Assembly (NCBI RefSeq): GCF_001629735.1
Contig: NZ_CP015224.1
Coordinates: 186,001 to 250,000, forward strand
Reading direction: 5' to 3'
Source: Lysinibacillus sphaericus
Lineage (GTDB): Bacteria; Bacillota; Bacilli; Bacillales_A; Planococcaceae
DNA: 64,000 nucleotides
The notes beneath the pieces were generated by a model, which saw only the letters and a list, made by a program, of their open reading frames with translations, did no database searches and was not told where the DNA came from. This document shows, one piece after another, positions 31,933 to 41,762 of this stretch (position 1 is the first letter of the stretch; each line of letters begins with the position of its first letter). The translations under genes and the position numbers were made by a program.

Positions 31933-32946
31933 TTGAATACAGCAAAAGACTTACTAACAATAACAAATTTGACTACAAGTTTTCGCATAAAAGATACATA
32001 CCACGCTGCTGTAGATGATGTCTCACTTTCGCTTCAAAAAAATGAGGTATTAGCAATAGTTGGAGAATCAGGTTGTGGTAAAAGTACGTTAGCGACTACT
32101 ATTGTAGGTTTGCACAATGAGGTTAATACAAAGGTTACTGGTGATATCTTTTATAATAATCAAAATTTAGCAAAATTGAATGACCAACAATTTAATAACT
32201 TACGTGGTAATGACATTGGGTTTATTTTTCAGGACCCACTATCAGCACTTAACCCTTTAATGAGAATAAGCGAACAAATTGAAGAAGGGTTAATCTATCA
32301 TACAAAGCTTTCAAAACAACAGCGAAGTGAAAGAGTATTAGAACTACTCAATCAAGTTGGAATTGCAAATCCAGAACGCGTAGCTAGACAATTTCCTCAT
32401 CAGCTATCGGGGGGGATGCGTCAGCGTGTCATGATTGCGATTGCCCTATCATGTAAGCCAGCTATATTAATTGCTGATGAACCAACAACAGCATTAGATG
32501 TTACCATTCAGGCCCAAATTTTGGACCTGTTAAAAGCATTACAGACTGAGACAGAGACAGGCATTATTCTCATTACGCATGATTTAGGCGTTGTAGCAGA
32601 GATGGCTGATCGTGTTGTAGTTATGTATGCAGGTGAAGTAGTGGAGGAGGCACCGGTTCAGGAATTATTCAATAATCCAAGGCACCCTTACACGCGTTCA
32701 CTATTAAATTCAATTCCACAAACACATAGCGAAAATGAAAGACTCGAGGTTATTCAAGGGATGGTACCATCTTTAATCAATTTACCTCGAGAAGGTTGTC
32801 GTTTTTCAGGACGTATTCCGTGGATTGATGCATCTTCACACGAAGCAAAACCACAATTACATGAAATTGCACCAGGACATTTTGTGAGATGTACCTGCTG
32901 GAAACACTTTCATTTCGAAGGTGAAGAAGGGGGCGGGACTGTATGA
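31933..32946 (+). CDS. Oligopeptide ABC transporter ATPase, OppD-like (system 1)
   Basis: One of two ATPases powering the first peptide importer. The 337-residue protein has Walker A '[13 protein letters not shown]', signature 'LSGGMRQRVMIAIAL' and Walker B 'ILIADEPTTALD', plus the OppD-type C-terminal extension. That extension keeps one cysteine in 'GCRFSGRIPWID' and two at 'VRCTC', but the second and third cysteines of the usual four-cysteine module are missing. The TTG start at 31933 follows AGGAGAG. It overlaps the next ATPase by four bases, and its leader has CodY-like sites. Confidence 0.9.
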   Translation: MNTAKDLLTITNLTTSFRIKDTYHAAVDDVSLSLQKNEVLAIVGESGCGKSTLATTIVGLHNEVNTKVTGDIFYNNQNLAKLNDQQFNNLRGNDIGFIFQDPLSALNPLMRISEQIEEGLIYHTKLSKQQRSERVLELLNQVGIANPERVARQFPHQLSGGMRQRVMIAIALSCKPAILIADEPTTALDVTIQAQILDLLKALQTETETGIILITHDLGVVAEMADRVVVMYAGEVVEEAPVQELFNNPRHPYTRSLLNSIPQTHSENERLEVIQGMVPSLINLPREGCRFSGRIPWIDASSHEAKPQLHEIAPGHFVRCTCWKHFHFEGEEGGGTV

Positions 32947-33878
32947 GCTTTATGCAAATAAAAGATTTAAGTGTTCATTACCCAATACGTGGAGGATTTT
33001 TTAATACCGTTGTTGATCGCGTATATGCAGTGGACGGTGTAACAATGGAGTTCGAAAAGGGCAAGACGTATGGGCTAGTAGGAGAATCAGGATCAGGTAA
33101 ATCAACAACAGGAAAAGCAATCATAGGTCTAGAAAAGATTACCTCTGGTCAAATTTTTTATGAGGGTGAAAATGTGACAAACCAACAGAGAAAACGTGAT
33201 TCTGCCTATAACAGAGACATACAAATGATTTTCCAAGACTCTCATTCTAGTATGAATCCTAGAAAACGTGTTCTCGATATTCTAGCAGAGCCTATTCGGA
33301 ATTTTATGAAGCTCAGTGATCAAGAGGAACGCAAACGTATTAAAGAGCTACTTGCTATTGTTGGGATGTCGGAAGATGTTTTACTAAAATATCCCCATGA
33401 ATTTTCGGGTGGCCAAAAGCAACGTCTGGGCATTGCGCGAGCGGTTGCTTGTAACCCTAAAATGATTATTGCAGACGAACCTGTTTCAGCGCTAGATCTA
33501 TCAGTACAGGCACAAGTACTGAATTTCATGAAAGATATTCAAAATGAGTATGGACTTACATACTTATTCATTTCCCATGATTTAGGCGTTGTTAAACATA
33601 TGTGTGATCATATTTCTATTATGTACAAAGGACGCTTTGTGGAAACTGGTACAAGACATGATATTTATAAGAATCCGCAGCATATATACACGAACCGCCT
33701 TTTATCAGCCATTCCGAATATCGAACCAGAGACTAGGAATGAGCGTAAATTAATTCGACAACAGGTAGAAGGAAATTATCAACAAGAGCAACATAAATAC
33801 TATGATGAGCATGGAAAAGTCTATCCACTGAAATCCATTTCAGACACACATATGGTTGCAATGTCAGGAGGAATGTGA
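32943..33878 (+). CDS. Oligopeptide ABC transporter ATPase, OppF-like (system 1)
   Basis: The second ATPase of system 1, expected to pair with the OppD-like protein in an asymmetric dimer. The 311-residue protein has Walker A 'GESGSGKSTTGKAI', signature 'FSGGQKQRLGIARA' and Walker B 'MIIADEPVSALD', and the short C-terminal extension of OppF. The ATG overlaps the preceding gene (ATGA). The following permease starts one base after its stop, with AGGAGG inside the end of this gene, so translation is coupled. Confidence 0.92.
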   Translation: MSFMQIKDLSVHYPIRGGFFNTVVDRVYAVDGVTMEFEKGKTYGLVGESGSGKSTTGKAIIGLEKITSGQIFYEGENVTNQQRKRDSAYNRDIQMIFQDSHSSMNPRKRVLDILAEPIRNFMKLSDQEERKRIKELLAIVGMSEDVLLKYPHEFSGGQKQRLGIARAVACNPKMIIADEPVSALDLSVQAQVLNFMKDIQNEYGLTYLFISHDLGVVKHMCDHISIMYKGRFVETGTRHDIYKNPQHIYTNRLLSAIPNIEPETRNERKLIRQQVEGNYQQEQHKYYDEHGKVYPLKSISDTHMVAMSGGM

Positions 33879-33879
33879 A

Positions 33880-34842
33880 ATGTGGAAAACAATTGCTAGA
33901 AGAGTAGTTTTAATGATTCCTCAAATGTTTGTGCTAAGCTTAATTATTTTTATCTTAGCGAAACAAATGCCAGGTGATCCTTTTACAGGGTTAATTACAC
34001 CAGAAACAGACCCTGCACGTATCGAAGAACTTAGAATTCAAGCGGGTTATTATGATCCATGGTATGTACAATATTACCATTGGGTGATCAATGCCTTTCA
34101 GGGAGATTTTGGACAAAGCTATACATATAAACTTGCAGTGTCCTCATTGATTGGCGAGCGTGCATTAAACACTTTTTGGCTTGCCCTACTTAGCACCATT
34201 CTTGTTTATTTAATTGCTATTCCATTAGGAATGATAGCTGGACGTAAGCAGGATACATTGTATGATAAGTCGATTACCCTGTATAGCTTTATAAGCTATG
34301 CAATACCAACTTTTGTATTGGGCTTAATTTTCTTATATATCTTTGGATATCGTTTAATGTGGTTTCCGACGAGTGGAACAGTCGATGTAGGGGTGGAACC
34401 CGGAACGCTCGAGTATTATTGGAATCGTTTGTATCATTTAATATTACCTGCAATGACGTATGCCATTTTAGCGACAACGACGATTATTCAATACTTACGT
34501 TCAGAAATTATTGATGCCAAGACACAGGATTATGTTAAGACAGCACGTAGTAAAGGTGTACCAATGAAAATCATCTACAGAAGACATATTTTCCGTAACT
34601 CTTTATTACCTATTGCGGCCTTCCTTGGCTTTACAATTACAGGCTTATTAGGCGGCTCGATTTTCATAGAGACAATTTTTGGCTTCCCAGGCATGGGGCA
34701 ATTATTCATCCATTCCGTAACAAGTCGTGATTATAGTGTTATTACAGCTCTTGTTATGCTTTATGGCTTCTTAGCGTTATTAGGTAGTCTATTGTCAGAT
34801 ATAATTATGAGCATTGTTGATCCACGTATCCGCATAGACTAA
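33880..34842 (+). CDS. Oligopeptide ABC transporter permease, OppB-like (system 1)
   Basis: Inner-membrane channel subunit of the binding-protein-dependent peptide importer. The 320-residue protein has an N-terminal helix, a long extracytoplasmic loop (about 30-95) and five further helices, with the EAA coupling loop 'YVKTARSKGVPMKIIYRRHI' that contacts the ATPases, and the OppB ending 'LLSDIIMSIVDPRIRID'. Start ATG 33880 is seven bases after AGGAGG; a longer reading from 33856 would start inside oppF. Confidence 0.92.
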   Translation: MWKTIARRVVLMIPQMFVLSLIIFILAKQMPGDPFTGLITPETDPARIEELRIQAGYYDPWYVQYYHWVINAFQGDFGQSYTYKLAVSSLIGERALNTFWLALLSTILVYLIAIPLGMIAGRKQDTLYDKSITLYSFISYAIPTFVLGLIFLYIFGYRLMWFPTSGTVDVGVEPGTLEYYWNRLYHLILPAMTYAILATTTIIQYLRSEIIDAKTQDYVKTARSKGVPMKIIYRRHIFRNSLLPIAAFLGFTITGLLGGSIFIETIFGFPGMGQLFIHSVTSRDYSVITALVMLYGFLALLGSLLSDIIMSIVDPRIRID

Positions 34843-34878
34843 CAGTTACATTGAACGCATAAGGAGAGGTGAAATAAA

Positions 34879-35778
34879 ATGGAGCAAAAAAATGATGTAG
34901 TAAAAGTTGAAAATATGCCACCAACAGGGATTCAAGTCGTTATTCGTGAATTCAGAAAAGATAAATTAGCGTTATTGTCATTTATTGGAATTACTTTGCT
35001 TATAATTGTAATATTAATTATGTCCGTATTTATGAATCAGGATGAAATATTACGAATAAAATTATTAGAGCGTTTTACAGAGCCTGGTGTTAATGGATAT
35101 ATTCTTGGGGCTGATGAAGCGGGTCGTGATATGTATGGACAGCTTATTATCGGCGCGAAAAATTCTATTTTAATTGCAGTTGCTATTACCCTTATTGCGA
35201 ATGTCTTAGGGATTGCCCTCGGCATTATAATGGGCTATTACGGCGGCTTTATCGATAATTTATTTATGCGTATCATTGATTTCCTTATGACATTACCGAC
35301 ATTAATGATCATCATTGTATTAGTTACAATTATTCCGAAATATGGTGTTTTTGAGTTGATTTTGATTTTAAGTGCCTTTCAATGGATAAGCACTGCACGC
35401 CTCGTTCGAAGTAAAGCTTTATCCGAAGGGCGTAGAGATTATGTGAGTGCCTCGAAAACAATGGGGACTAGTGATTTTGCCATTATGTTTAAAGGGATAC
35501 TACCAAATTTAAGCTCGTTGCTAATAGTAGAATTAACGTTAAACTTTGCAGGGAATGTTGGTATTGAAACGGGTCTATCGTTCTTAGGCTTTGGTTTACC
35601 GCCGTCCACACCTAGCTTAGGGACATTAGTAAGCTATGCAACAAATCCGGTAGTATTATCTTCAAAATGGTGGATTTGGTTGCCCGCATCATTATTAATT
35701 TTAGTTTTGATGCTTGGTATAAATTATGTCGGTCAAGCGTTAAGACGTGCAGCTGACGCAAAACAACGATTAGGATAA
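34879..35778 (+). CDS. Oligopeptide ABC transporter permease, OppC-like (system 1)
   Basis: The second channel subunit of system 1, 299 residues. It has a cytoplasmic N-terminal arm, one helix (about 35-55), the OppC signature 'ILGADEAGRDMYGQLIIGAK' (normally 'LGTDxxGRDvfs'), and the EAA loop 'RRDYVSASKTMGTSDFAIMF'. Five helices follow the first loop. The ATG follows AGGAGAGG. It lies between oppB-like and the binding-protein gene. Confidence 0.92.
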   Translation: MEQKNDVVKVENMPPTGIQVVIREFRKDKLALLSFIGITLLIIVILIMSVFMNQDEILRIKLLERFTEPGVNGYILGADEAGRDMYGQLIIGAKNSILIAVAITLIANVLGIALGIIMGYYGGFIDNLFMRIIDFLMTLPTLMIIIVLVTIIPKYGVFELILILSAFQWISTARLVRSKALSEGRRDYVSASKTMGTSDFAIMFKGILPNLSSLLIVELTLNFAGNVGIETGLSFLGFGLPPSTPSLGTLVSYATNPVVLSSKWWIWLPASLLILVLMLGINYVGQALRRAADAKQRLG

Positions 35779-35794
35779 AGGGGAGGATTTACAC

Positions 35795-37618
35795 ATGAAG
35801 AAAAATTGGTTATTCTTGTCCATTTTATTTGCATTCATGCTAGTTTTAGCAGCCTGCAGTGGTGGAGGCAATGGGTCTGAAAAAGGCGCAGAAACTGATA
35901 ACAAAGAAAAGTCGGGTGAAACAGAAAAATCCGGCGAGTCTGAAGGTACTAGTGATTCATTATTACCAATGGAAGTAACAAATGAAGGAGACGCAATCCA
36001 AGGTGGTACATTACGCGTAGGACTTGTAACAAGCTCTCCGTTCCAAGGTATTTTCAACTGGGAACTATACGAAGATGCTTATGATTCAGAAATTTTAGCC
36101 TTTGCGTCTAATGTGCTTTTTGAACAAGATGGAAACTTCCTTGTTACAGACAAAGGTATTGCAAAGTTAGACGTTGATGTAGAAGCAAAAACAGCAACTG
36201 TCACAATTCAAGGTGATTATAAATGGTCAGATGGTACACCTTTAACAGCTGATGATTTAATTTTCCCATATGAGCTAATTGGTCACCCAGATTATACAGG
36301 TGTTCGTTATGATGATGATTTTAAAAACATTGTAGGTGCAGAAGAATACCATAATGGTAAAGCAGATACAATTTCTGGTATTACAAAAGTCGATGATAAG
36401 AGTATTAAAATCCAACTTAAAAAAGTATCACCAGCTATTTACTCCATTGGTGATGGCTTATGGGCATATGCAGAGCCTAAACATCAATTAGAATCTATTC
36501 CAGTGAAAGACTTACTTGCTTCAGATGCAGTACGTAAAAATCCAGTAACACTTGGTGCATTTAAAATTGATAAAGTCGTAAATGGTGAGTCTGTACAATT
36601 TGTAGCAAACGAACATTATTTTAAAGGCAAGCCAAAAGTGGATAAAGTTGTACTTGAGGTTGTTCCACCAACTTCAATTGGGGAAGCACTAAGAACAGGG
36701 AAATATGATCTGGCTACATCATACCCGACTAATCAGTACGATAGTATTAAGGATTTACAAAACTTAGCATTATTAGGTCGACCAGAATTATCATATTCTT
36801 ATATCGGCTTTAAATTAGGAAAATACGATACAACAAATAAAGTAAACGTATTTGATGAAAAGTCAAAAATGAATAGTATTGAATTACGTCAGGCTGTTGC
36901 CTATGCAATGGATGTTGAAGGTGTTGCAGAAAAATTCTATCAAGGATTACGTGAGCGCGGAAATTCTTTAATTCCACCAGTATTTGCATCCTATTATGAT
37001 GCAACATTAGAAGGCTATAATTATGACCCTGAAAAAGCAAAAGAATTATTAGATAAAGCGGGCTTTAAAGATGTTGATGGTGACGGTATTCGTGAAGATA
37101 AAGATGGTAAAAAATTCTCTATTCGCTTAGCTTCAATGGCTGGTTCAGAAACAGATGAAGCAATTGTTGAATACTTCCGTCAAAACTGGAAAGAAGTGGG
37201 GTTAGACGTACAATTGACAACAGGTCGTCTTATTGAATTCAATGCTTTCTACGATAAAGTTCAAGCAGATGATCCAGAAATCGATATGTATCAAGCAGCA
37301 TGGGGAACTGGAACAAACCCGTCTCCTAAAGGTTTATATGGTGAAGGTGCTGAATTTAACTTTAGCCGCTATGTATCTCCTGAATTAACAAAATTATTAG
37401 ATGCTATTGACTCAGAAGAGGCTATGGATCAAGATACACGTACAAAGGCTTTCCGATCATGGCAAGAATATATGAGTGAAAAAGCAATGGTAGTGCCGAC
37501 TTTCTTCAGAACAGAAGTTATTCCTGTTAATAAGCGCGTGAAAAATTACAATGTGGAATATGGAAATACTACAGAACTTCAAGATATTGAATTAACAGCA
37601 GATGCTCCAATAAAATAA
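35795..37618 (+). CDS. Oligopeptide-binding lipoprotein (system 1, SBP family 5)
   Basis: The extracellular peptide receptor of system 1, 607 residues. The signal peptide ends in a lipobox 'LVLAACSGG' (Cys about 21), so LspA should process it to a lipoprotein. A low-complexity Ser/Glu/Lys linker (about 25-55) precedes the binding domain with 'GGTLRVGLVTSSPFQ', 'YKWSDGTPLTADDLIF' and the late 'GYNYDPEKAKELLDKAGFKD' motif of family 5 binding proteins. Peptide length preference cannot be read. It is the last gene of the operon, an order unlike system 2, and ends at a terminator. Confidence 0.9.
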   Translation: MKKNWLFLSILFAFMLVLAACSGGGNGSEKGAETDNKEKSGETEKSGESEGTSDSLLPMEVTNEGDAIQGGTLRVGLVTSSPFQGIFNWELYEDAYDSEILAFASNVLFEQDGNFLVTDKGIAKLDVDVEAKTATVTIQGDYKWSDGTPLTADDLIFPYELIGHPDYTGVRYDDDFKNIVGAEEYHNGKADTISGITKVDDKSIKIQLKKVSPAIYSIGDGLWAYAEPKHQLESIPVKDLLASDAVRKNPVTLGAFKIDKVVNGESVQFVANEHYFKGKPKVDKVVLEVVPPTSIGEALRTGKYDLATSYPTNQYDSIKDLQNLALLGRPELSYSYIGFKLGKYDTTNKVNVFDEKSKMNSIELRQAVAYAMDVEGVAEKFYQGLRERGNSLIPPVFASYYDATLEGYNYDPEKAKELLDKAGFKDVDGDGIREDKDGKKFSIRLASMAGSETDEAIVEYFRQNWKEVGLDVQLTTGRLIEFNAFYDKVQADDPEIDMYQAAWGTGTNPSPKGLYGEGAEFNFSRYVSPELTKLLDAIDSEEAMDQDTRTKAFRSWQEYMSEKAMVVPTFFRTEVIPVNKRVKNYNVEYGNTTELQDIELTADAPIK

Positions 37619-37630
37619 TTGGGATCGGAG

Positions 37631-37668
37631 AAGCAGTCTTTCTTGATAGAAGAAAGGCTGCTTTTTTC
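37631..37668 (+). terminator. Rho-independent terminator of peptide system 1
   Basis: AAGCAGTCTTTCTT pairs with AGAAAGGCTGCTT over a short loop, followed by TTTT. It starts about 13 bases after the binding-protein stop. Confidence 0.85.
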
Positions 37669-37744
37669 CAAAAATAGAAGCATTACATTGCATAAAATAA
37701 AGTAAAAGGGGTAAAGACATTTACCTCCTAATAAAATTCATTAT

Positions 37745-37778
37745 AAAAAACCATCCATTGGAAAGCTCCAATGGATGG
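37745..37778 (-). terminator. Rho-independent terminator of peptide system 2
   Basis: CCATCCATTGG (37751-37761) pairs with CCAATGGATGG (37768-37778); on the minus strand the stem is followed by a T-run (AAAAAA on the plus strand at 37745-37750). It ends the system 2 operon. Confidence 0.88.
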
Positions 37779-37792
37779 ATATATAGTGAGTC

Positions 37793-38719
37793 TTATCGAT
37801 TATTAACCCAAGTTTTAACTAAATCAGCAGTTCCATATACATAGTGTTGGTCGCCTACTTCATGATACGATGCACTTTCGTCAACCTCCGTATGCTTGTA
37901 CGGAATACGTTGACGACGTTTCTCAGACATTGGATCAGGAAGTGGGATTGCTGATAATAAAGATTTTGTATACGGGTGAACAGGATGATTGTAAATGTCA
38001 TCTGCTTTACCGATTTCCATGATTTTACCGCGGTACATTACAGCAATACGATCACTGATGTATTTTACCATCGAAAGGTCATGGGCAATGAACAGATATG
38101 TTAAGCCACGTTCTTTTTGAAGTTGTTTTAGTAAGTTAACAACCTGAGCTTGGATCGATACGTCAAGCGCAGAGATTGGCTCATCGGCAATGATAAACTT
38201 AGGATCTAAGCTTAGTGCACGGGCAATCCCAATACGTTGACGTTGACCGCCAGAGAATTCATGTGCGTATCGATTCGCGTGCTCTTTGTTTAAACCTACA
38301 GCTTCAAGTAACTCTTGAATTTTCCCACGACGTACATTTTTATCCTTGTAAAGGCCATGGATATCAAAGGCTTCACCAATGATTTCACCAGCTGTCATAC
38401 GAGGATTTAAAGAAGCGTAAGGATCTTGGAAGATCATTTGCATTTGGCGGTTAAAATTCTTTAACTCATTTTTAGATTTTTTTCCATGAACATTTTCCCC
38501 ATCGAAAACAATCTCGCCACCTGTAATATCATATAATCGAATGATTGAACGACCAGTTGTTGACTTTCCACAACCTGATTCACCTACAAGACCAAGTGTT
38601 TCACCTTCATAAACATCGAAGCTAATACCATCTACGGCTTTGATTGGATTACTTGGTGAACCAAAATGCTGCTTTAGGTTTTTAATTTCAAGAATTTTTT
38701 TAGCACCAGTTTTAGTCAT
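37793..38719 (-). CDS. oppF: Oligopeptide ABC transporter ATPase OppF (system 2)
   Basis: ATPase subunit of the second peptide importer, 308 residues. Walker A is '[14 protein letters not shown]', signature '[15 protein letters not shown]' and Walker B '[12 protein letters not shown]'. The short C-terminal extension is rich in charged residues, as in Gram-positive OppF. It overlaps oppD by eight bases and starts behind AGGAGGCA within that gene. It is the last gene of the operon and lies before the terminator at 37.75 kb. Confidence 0.94.
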   Translation of the reverse strand: MTKTGAKKILEIKNLKQHFGSPSNPIKAVDGISFDVYEGETLGLVGESGCGKSTTGRSIIRLYDITGGEIVFDGENVHGKKSKNELKNFNRQMQMIFQDPYASLNPRMTAGEIIGEAFDIHGLYKDKNVRRGKIQELLEAVGLNKEHANRYAHEFSGGQRQRIGIARALSLDPKFIIADEPISALDVSIQAQVVNLLKQLQKERGLTYLFIAHDLSMVKYISDRIAVMYRGKIMEIGKADDIYNHPVHPYTKSLLSAIPLPDPMSEKRRQRIPYKHTEVDESASYHEVGDQHYVYGTADLVKTWVNNR

Positions 38720-39767
38720 TTTCTTGTGCCTCCTTTGCTAAATACCCTTCTATACGTTTAGCAACCGCTTCAGGAAGAGGAATCTTTGGTGCATCAGGAT
38801 GCAATAACCAAGTTTTTGCAAAATGTGTTTCACTTACTTGGAACATTGGTGGTTCTTGTTCATAATCAATGGCCATTGCGAACTCGTTACGTGCTGCAAA
38901 TGCATCCCCTTTAGGTGGGTTCGTAAGATCTGGTGGTGATCCAGGAATCGTGCGTAATAACTCATCTGTATCATTATCCAAATCAGGCATGGAACCTAGT
39001 AGACCCCATGTGTATGGGTGCTTTGGATTATAGAAAATATCATTAACAGTACCATATTCTACAATTTGTCCAGCGTACATTACGGCTACACGATCTGCGA
39101 TGTTCGCTACAACACCTAAATCGTGTGTAATGAAAATGATAGATGTTTTCGAGTTCTTTTGGATTTCCTTCATTAGCTCTAAAATCTGTGCTTGAATAGT
39201 TACGTCTAGGGCTGTTGTTGGCTCATCGGCAATCAGTAGCTTAGGATCAGCTGCAAGGGCGATCGCAATAACAACACGTTGACGCATACCACCTGAAAAT
39301 TCATGTGGGTATTGATTATAACGTTTCTCAGGGAAGGGGATACCTACCTGTGTTAAAAGCTCAATGGCACGTTTTTTTGCATCTACTTTAGAAACTTTTC
39401 TATGTTGCAAAATTACTTCAGTTATTTGACGTCCGACCTTCATAGTTGGATTCAAACTTGTCATTGGATCTTGGAAAATCATTGCAATTTCATTTCCGCG
39501 TACTTTAGACATTTCTTTATCAGTTAACGGAACTAAATCACGACCATTAAATAAAATTTGCCCTGACTCATAAATACCAGGTGGCTGTGGAATTAGTTTC
39601 ATTAACGCATTACTCGTAACACTTTTTCCAGAACCTGATTCACCAACTATAGCTAGTGTTTCACCTTCCTTTAAATCAAAGTTAACACCACGTACAGCAT
39701 GAACAAGCCCTGCATAAGTTTTAAAGTTAATTTTTAAATCTTTTACTTCTAGAATTGTTTTACTCAT
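38712..39767 (-). CDS. oppD: Oligopeptide ABC transporter ATPase OppD (system 2)
   Basis: ATPase subunit of system 2, 351 residues. It has Walker A 'GESGSGKSVTSNAL', signature 'FSGGMRQRVVIAIAL' and Walker B 'LLIADEPTTALD', and a C-terminal extension without the four-cysteine module, as usual in Gram-positive OppD. I use ATG 39767, about six bases after AAGGAGGTGG; a GTG nine bases earlier overlaps the ribosome site. The gap to oppC is 13 bases. Confidence 0.94.
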   Translation of the reverse strand: MSKTILEVKDLKINFKTYAGLVHAVRGVNFDLKEGETLAIVGESGSGKSVTSNALMKLIPQPPGIYESGQILFNGRDLVPLTDKEMSKVRGNEIAMIFQDPMTSLNPTMKVGRQITEVILQHRKVSKVDAKKRAIELLTQVGIPFPEKRYNQYPHEFSGGMRQRVVIAIALAADPKLLIADEPTTALDVTIQAQILELMKEIQKNSKTSIIFITHDLGVVANIADRVAVMYAGQIVEYGTVNDIFYNPKHPYTWGLLGSMPDLDNDTDELLRTIPGSPPDLTNPPKGDAFAARNEFAMAIDYEQEPPMFQVSETHFAKTWLLHPDAPKIPLPEAVAKRIEGYLAKEAQEND

Positions 39768-39780
39768 TTCGGCCACCTCC

Positions 39781-40701
39781 TTATTTACGTAGTTTTGGAT
39801 CTAGAGCATCACGTAAGCCGTCACCAACAGCGTTAAACGCAAAGATTGTTAGTGAGATAAATACTGCTGGGAAAATCAAGCGCCATGGTGCATTTGCTAT
39901 AGCTTTATTACCGTCGGAAGCCATTGTACCCCATGAAGCAGTTGGAGCAGGAACCCCAAGACCAAGGTAACTTAGGAATGACTCAGTGAAGATAGCAGAT
40001 GGAATTGTTAAAGTCATCGTTACTAAAATGGCACCAAGAGCATTCGGCACTAAGTGTTTAATAATTAAATGTCCTGTACTTGCACCTAATGTGCGAGCAG
40101 CAAGAACGTATTCTTGATTTTTAATAGATAATACTTCACCACGAACGATACGTGCCATGTTAATCCATCCAGTGATAGACAAGGCAATAATCATAGGGAA
40201 TAAACCTGGTTGCATAACAACTAAAAGTACGATTACTACTAAAAGGTAAGGGACAGCTGTTAAAACGTCAGCAATACGCATCATAATATTATCAACGCGA
40301 CCGCCTGATAAACCTGAAATACTTCCCCAAATAACACCGATAATTAAGTCAATAACCGCCGCAGCAATTCCGATAAATAGGGAGATACGAGCTCCTTCCC
40401 AAATACGAACGAAAATATCACGACCAAGGTCATCCGTTCCAAACCAAAATTGTGCAGATGGTGGTGCATTGTAAACACCTAGCTGATCACTTGCTTTATA
40501 TTGAGATAGCATTGGTGCGAATATAGCCATTAAAATAACAATAATTAAAATAATGATCCCAACAATGGCCATTTTATTATGAGAGAAACGGAGAAATACT
40601 TCTTTCCAAAAGGAGACTGATTTGTCAGCTAATTTTTCCGTTGCTTCATGATTACCACCAACAATTTTAAACTTATCTTTTTCAATTTGTTGCTGTGTCA
40701 T
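39781..40701 (-). CDS. oppC: Oligopeptide ABC transporter permease OppC (system 2)
   Basis: Channel subunit of system 2, 306 residues. A cytoplasmic N-terminal arm is followed by a first helix (about 43-65), the signature 'FGTDDLGRDIFVRIWEGAR', and the EAA loop 'NQEYVLAARTLGASTGHLII' that docks on the ATPases; six helices in all. It overlaps the oppB stop by one base. Its sequence is closer to B. subtilis OppC than to the system 1 permease. Confidence 0.94.
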   Translation of the reverse strand: MTQQQIEKDKFKIVGGNHEATEKLADKSVSFWKEVFLRFSHNKMAIVGIIILIIVILMAIFAPMLSQYKASDQLGVYNAPPSAQFWFGTDDLGRDIFVRIWEGARISLFIGIAAAVIDLIIGVIWGSISGLSGGRVDNIMMRIADVLTAVPYLLVVIVLLVVMQPGLFPMIIALSITGWINMARIVRGEVLSIKNQEYVLAARTLGASTGHLIIKHLVPNALGAILVTMTLTIPSAIFTESFLSYLGLGVPAPTASWGTMASDGNKAIANAPWRLIFPAVFISLTIFAFNAVGDGLRDALDPKLRK

Positions 40702-41630
40702 TATTTTTTCGCTCCTTTCAGTTTAATACGCGGATCAATCACACTATATAGAATATCAACGATTAATACCGCAAATAAAAGGATGATGGAATAGAACACT
40801 GTCGTACCCATAATGACCGTATAGTCACGGTTTGTAATACTTTGAACGAAGTGTTTACCAAGTCCAGGAATAGCGAAAATTTGCTCTACAATGAAACTAC
40901 CTGTAACAACCCCAGCTGTTAAGGGACCAATATACGTTACGACTGGTAGTAGGGCATTTCGTAATGTATGGCGGAAAACGATTGTCCATTTACCAATACC
41001 TTTCGCACGAGCCATTTTTACATATTCACTATTGTTTTGTTCAAGCATACTTGAACGAGTTAACTTTGCAATAAAGCCCATGTGAGAGAGCGCAATTGCA
41101 AAGGCTGGTAATATACTATAAACAAAGCCTTTCCATCCACTGATAGGGAACCAACCAAGCTTAAAGGCTAAGAAATACTGCATTAAACCTGCTAAGATAA
41201 ATGAAGGTACTGATATACCGAGCACCGCAAAGGACGTTGCCAAATAATCCGGGAACTTATTATGATATAGCGCGGAAACTACGCCAATTAAAACACCGAA
41301 TCCAATTGCTAATAGCATAGCCTCAATCCCCAATGTTAAAGAAACAGGGAAACTTTCAGAAATCATATCATTTGTAGAACGCGCTTTATATTTCATTGAC
41401 TCACCGAAATTGAAAGTGGCCGTATCGATTAAATAATCTTTATATTGTATATACCAAGGGTTATTTAATCCATACGTTTCGTTTAACTTCTCCTCGATTT
41501 GAGGGGGGAAATTACGTTCACTCGCAAAAGGACTACCAGGAGCGAGACGCATTAAGAAAAACGTAACAGTTACGATGACGAAAAGCGCGAGAAGTATATA
41601 CATCAGCCTTTTCAAAATATATTTAATCAC
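40701..41630 (-). CDS. oppB: Oligopeptide ABC transporter permease OppB (system 2)
   Basis: Channel subunit of system 2, 309 residues. N-terminal helix 'LMYILLALFVIVTVTFFLM', a loop with 'FASERNFPPQIEEKLNETYG', five more helices, the EAA loop 'SEYVKMARAKGIGKWTIVF' and the OppB ending 'ILYSVIDPRIKLKG'. The GTG start at 41630 follows GGAGGAG. A stem-loop with a T-run separates it from oppA, so the permease and ATPase genes are probably made at lower level than the binding protein. Confidence 0.94.
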   Translation of the reverse strand: MIKYILKRLMYILLALFVIVTVTFFLMRLAPGSPFASERNFPPQIEEKLNETYGLNNPWYIQYKDYLIDTATFNFGESMKYKARSTNDMISESFPVSLTLGIEAMLLAIGFGVLIGVVSALYHNKFPDYLATSFAVLGISVPSFILAGLMQYFLAFKLGWFPISGWKGFVYSILPAFAIALSHMGFIAKLTRSSMLEQNNSEYVKMARAKGIGKWTIVFRHTLRNALLPVVTYIGPLTAGVVTGSFIVEQIFAIPGLGKHFVQSITNRDYTVIMGTTVFYSIILLFAVLIVDILYSVIDPRIKLKGAKK

Positions 41631-41686
41631 ATAAAACTCCTCCTTCTATTTGTCAATTGTCTGACAAATATATGCCTTCGTATTTT

Positions 41687-41730
41687 AAAAAGAGCTGACT
41701 CGCGCCGTAGGGGCTACGAGGCAGCTCTTC
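41687..41730 (-). terminator. Intercistronic terminator/attenuator between oppA and oppB
   Basis: On the minus strand AAGAGCTG, one mismatch, then CTCG pairs with CGAG and CAGCTCTT, with a further inner CGTAG/CTACG stem and a downstream TTTTT. It lies between the binding protein and the channel genes, the usual place for a partial terminator that raises OppA over the other subunits. Confidence 0.7.
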
Positions 41731-41762
41731 GCTGTAGAGCTAAATAAGCGAAATGTTGTTGA

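Noticed and set aside
41650-41671. Inverted repeat TTTGTCA / TGACAAA between oppB and oppA
   Set aside because: Seven-base arms with a short gap occur by chance, and it lies downstream of the terminator-like stem with no promoter nearby.
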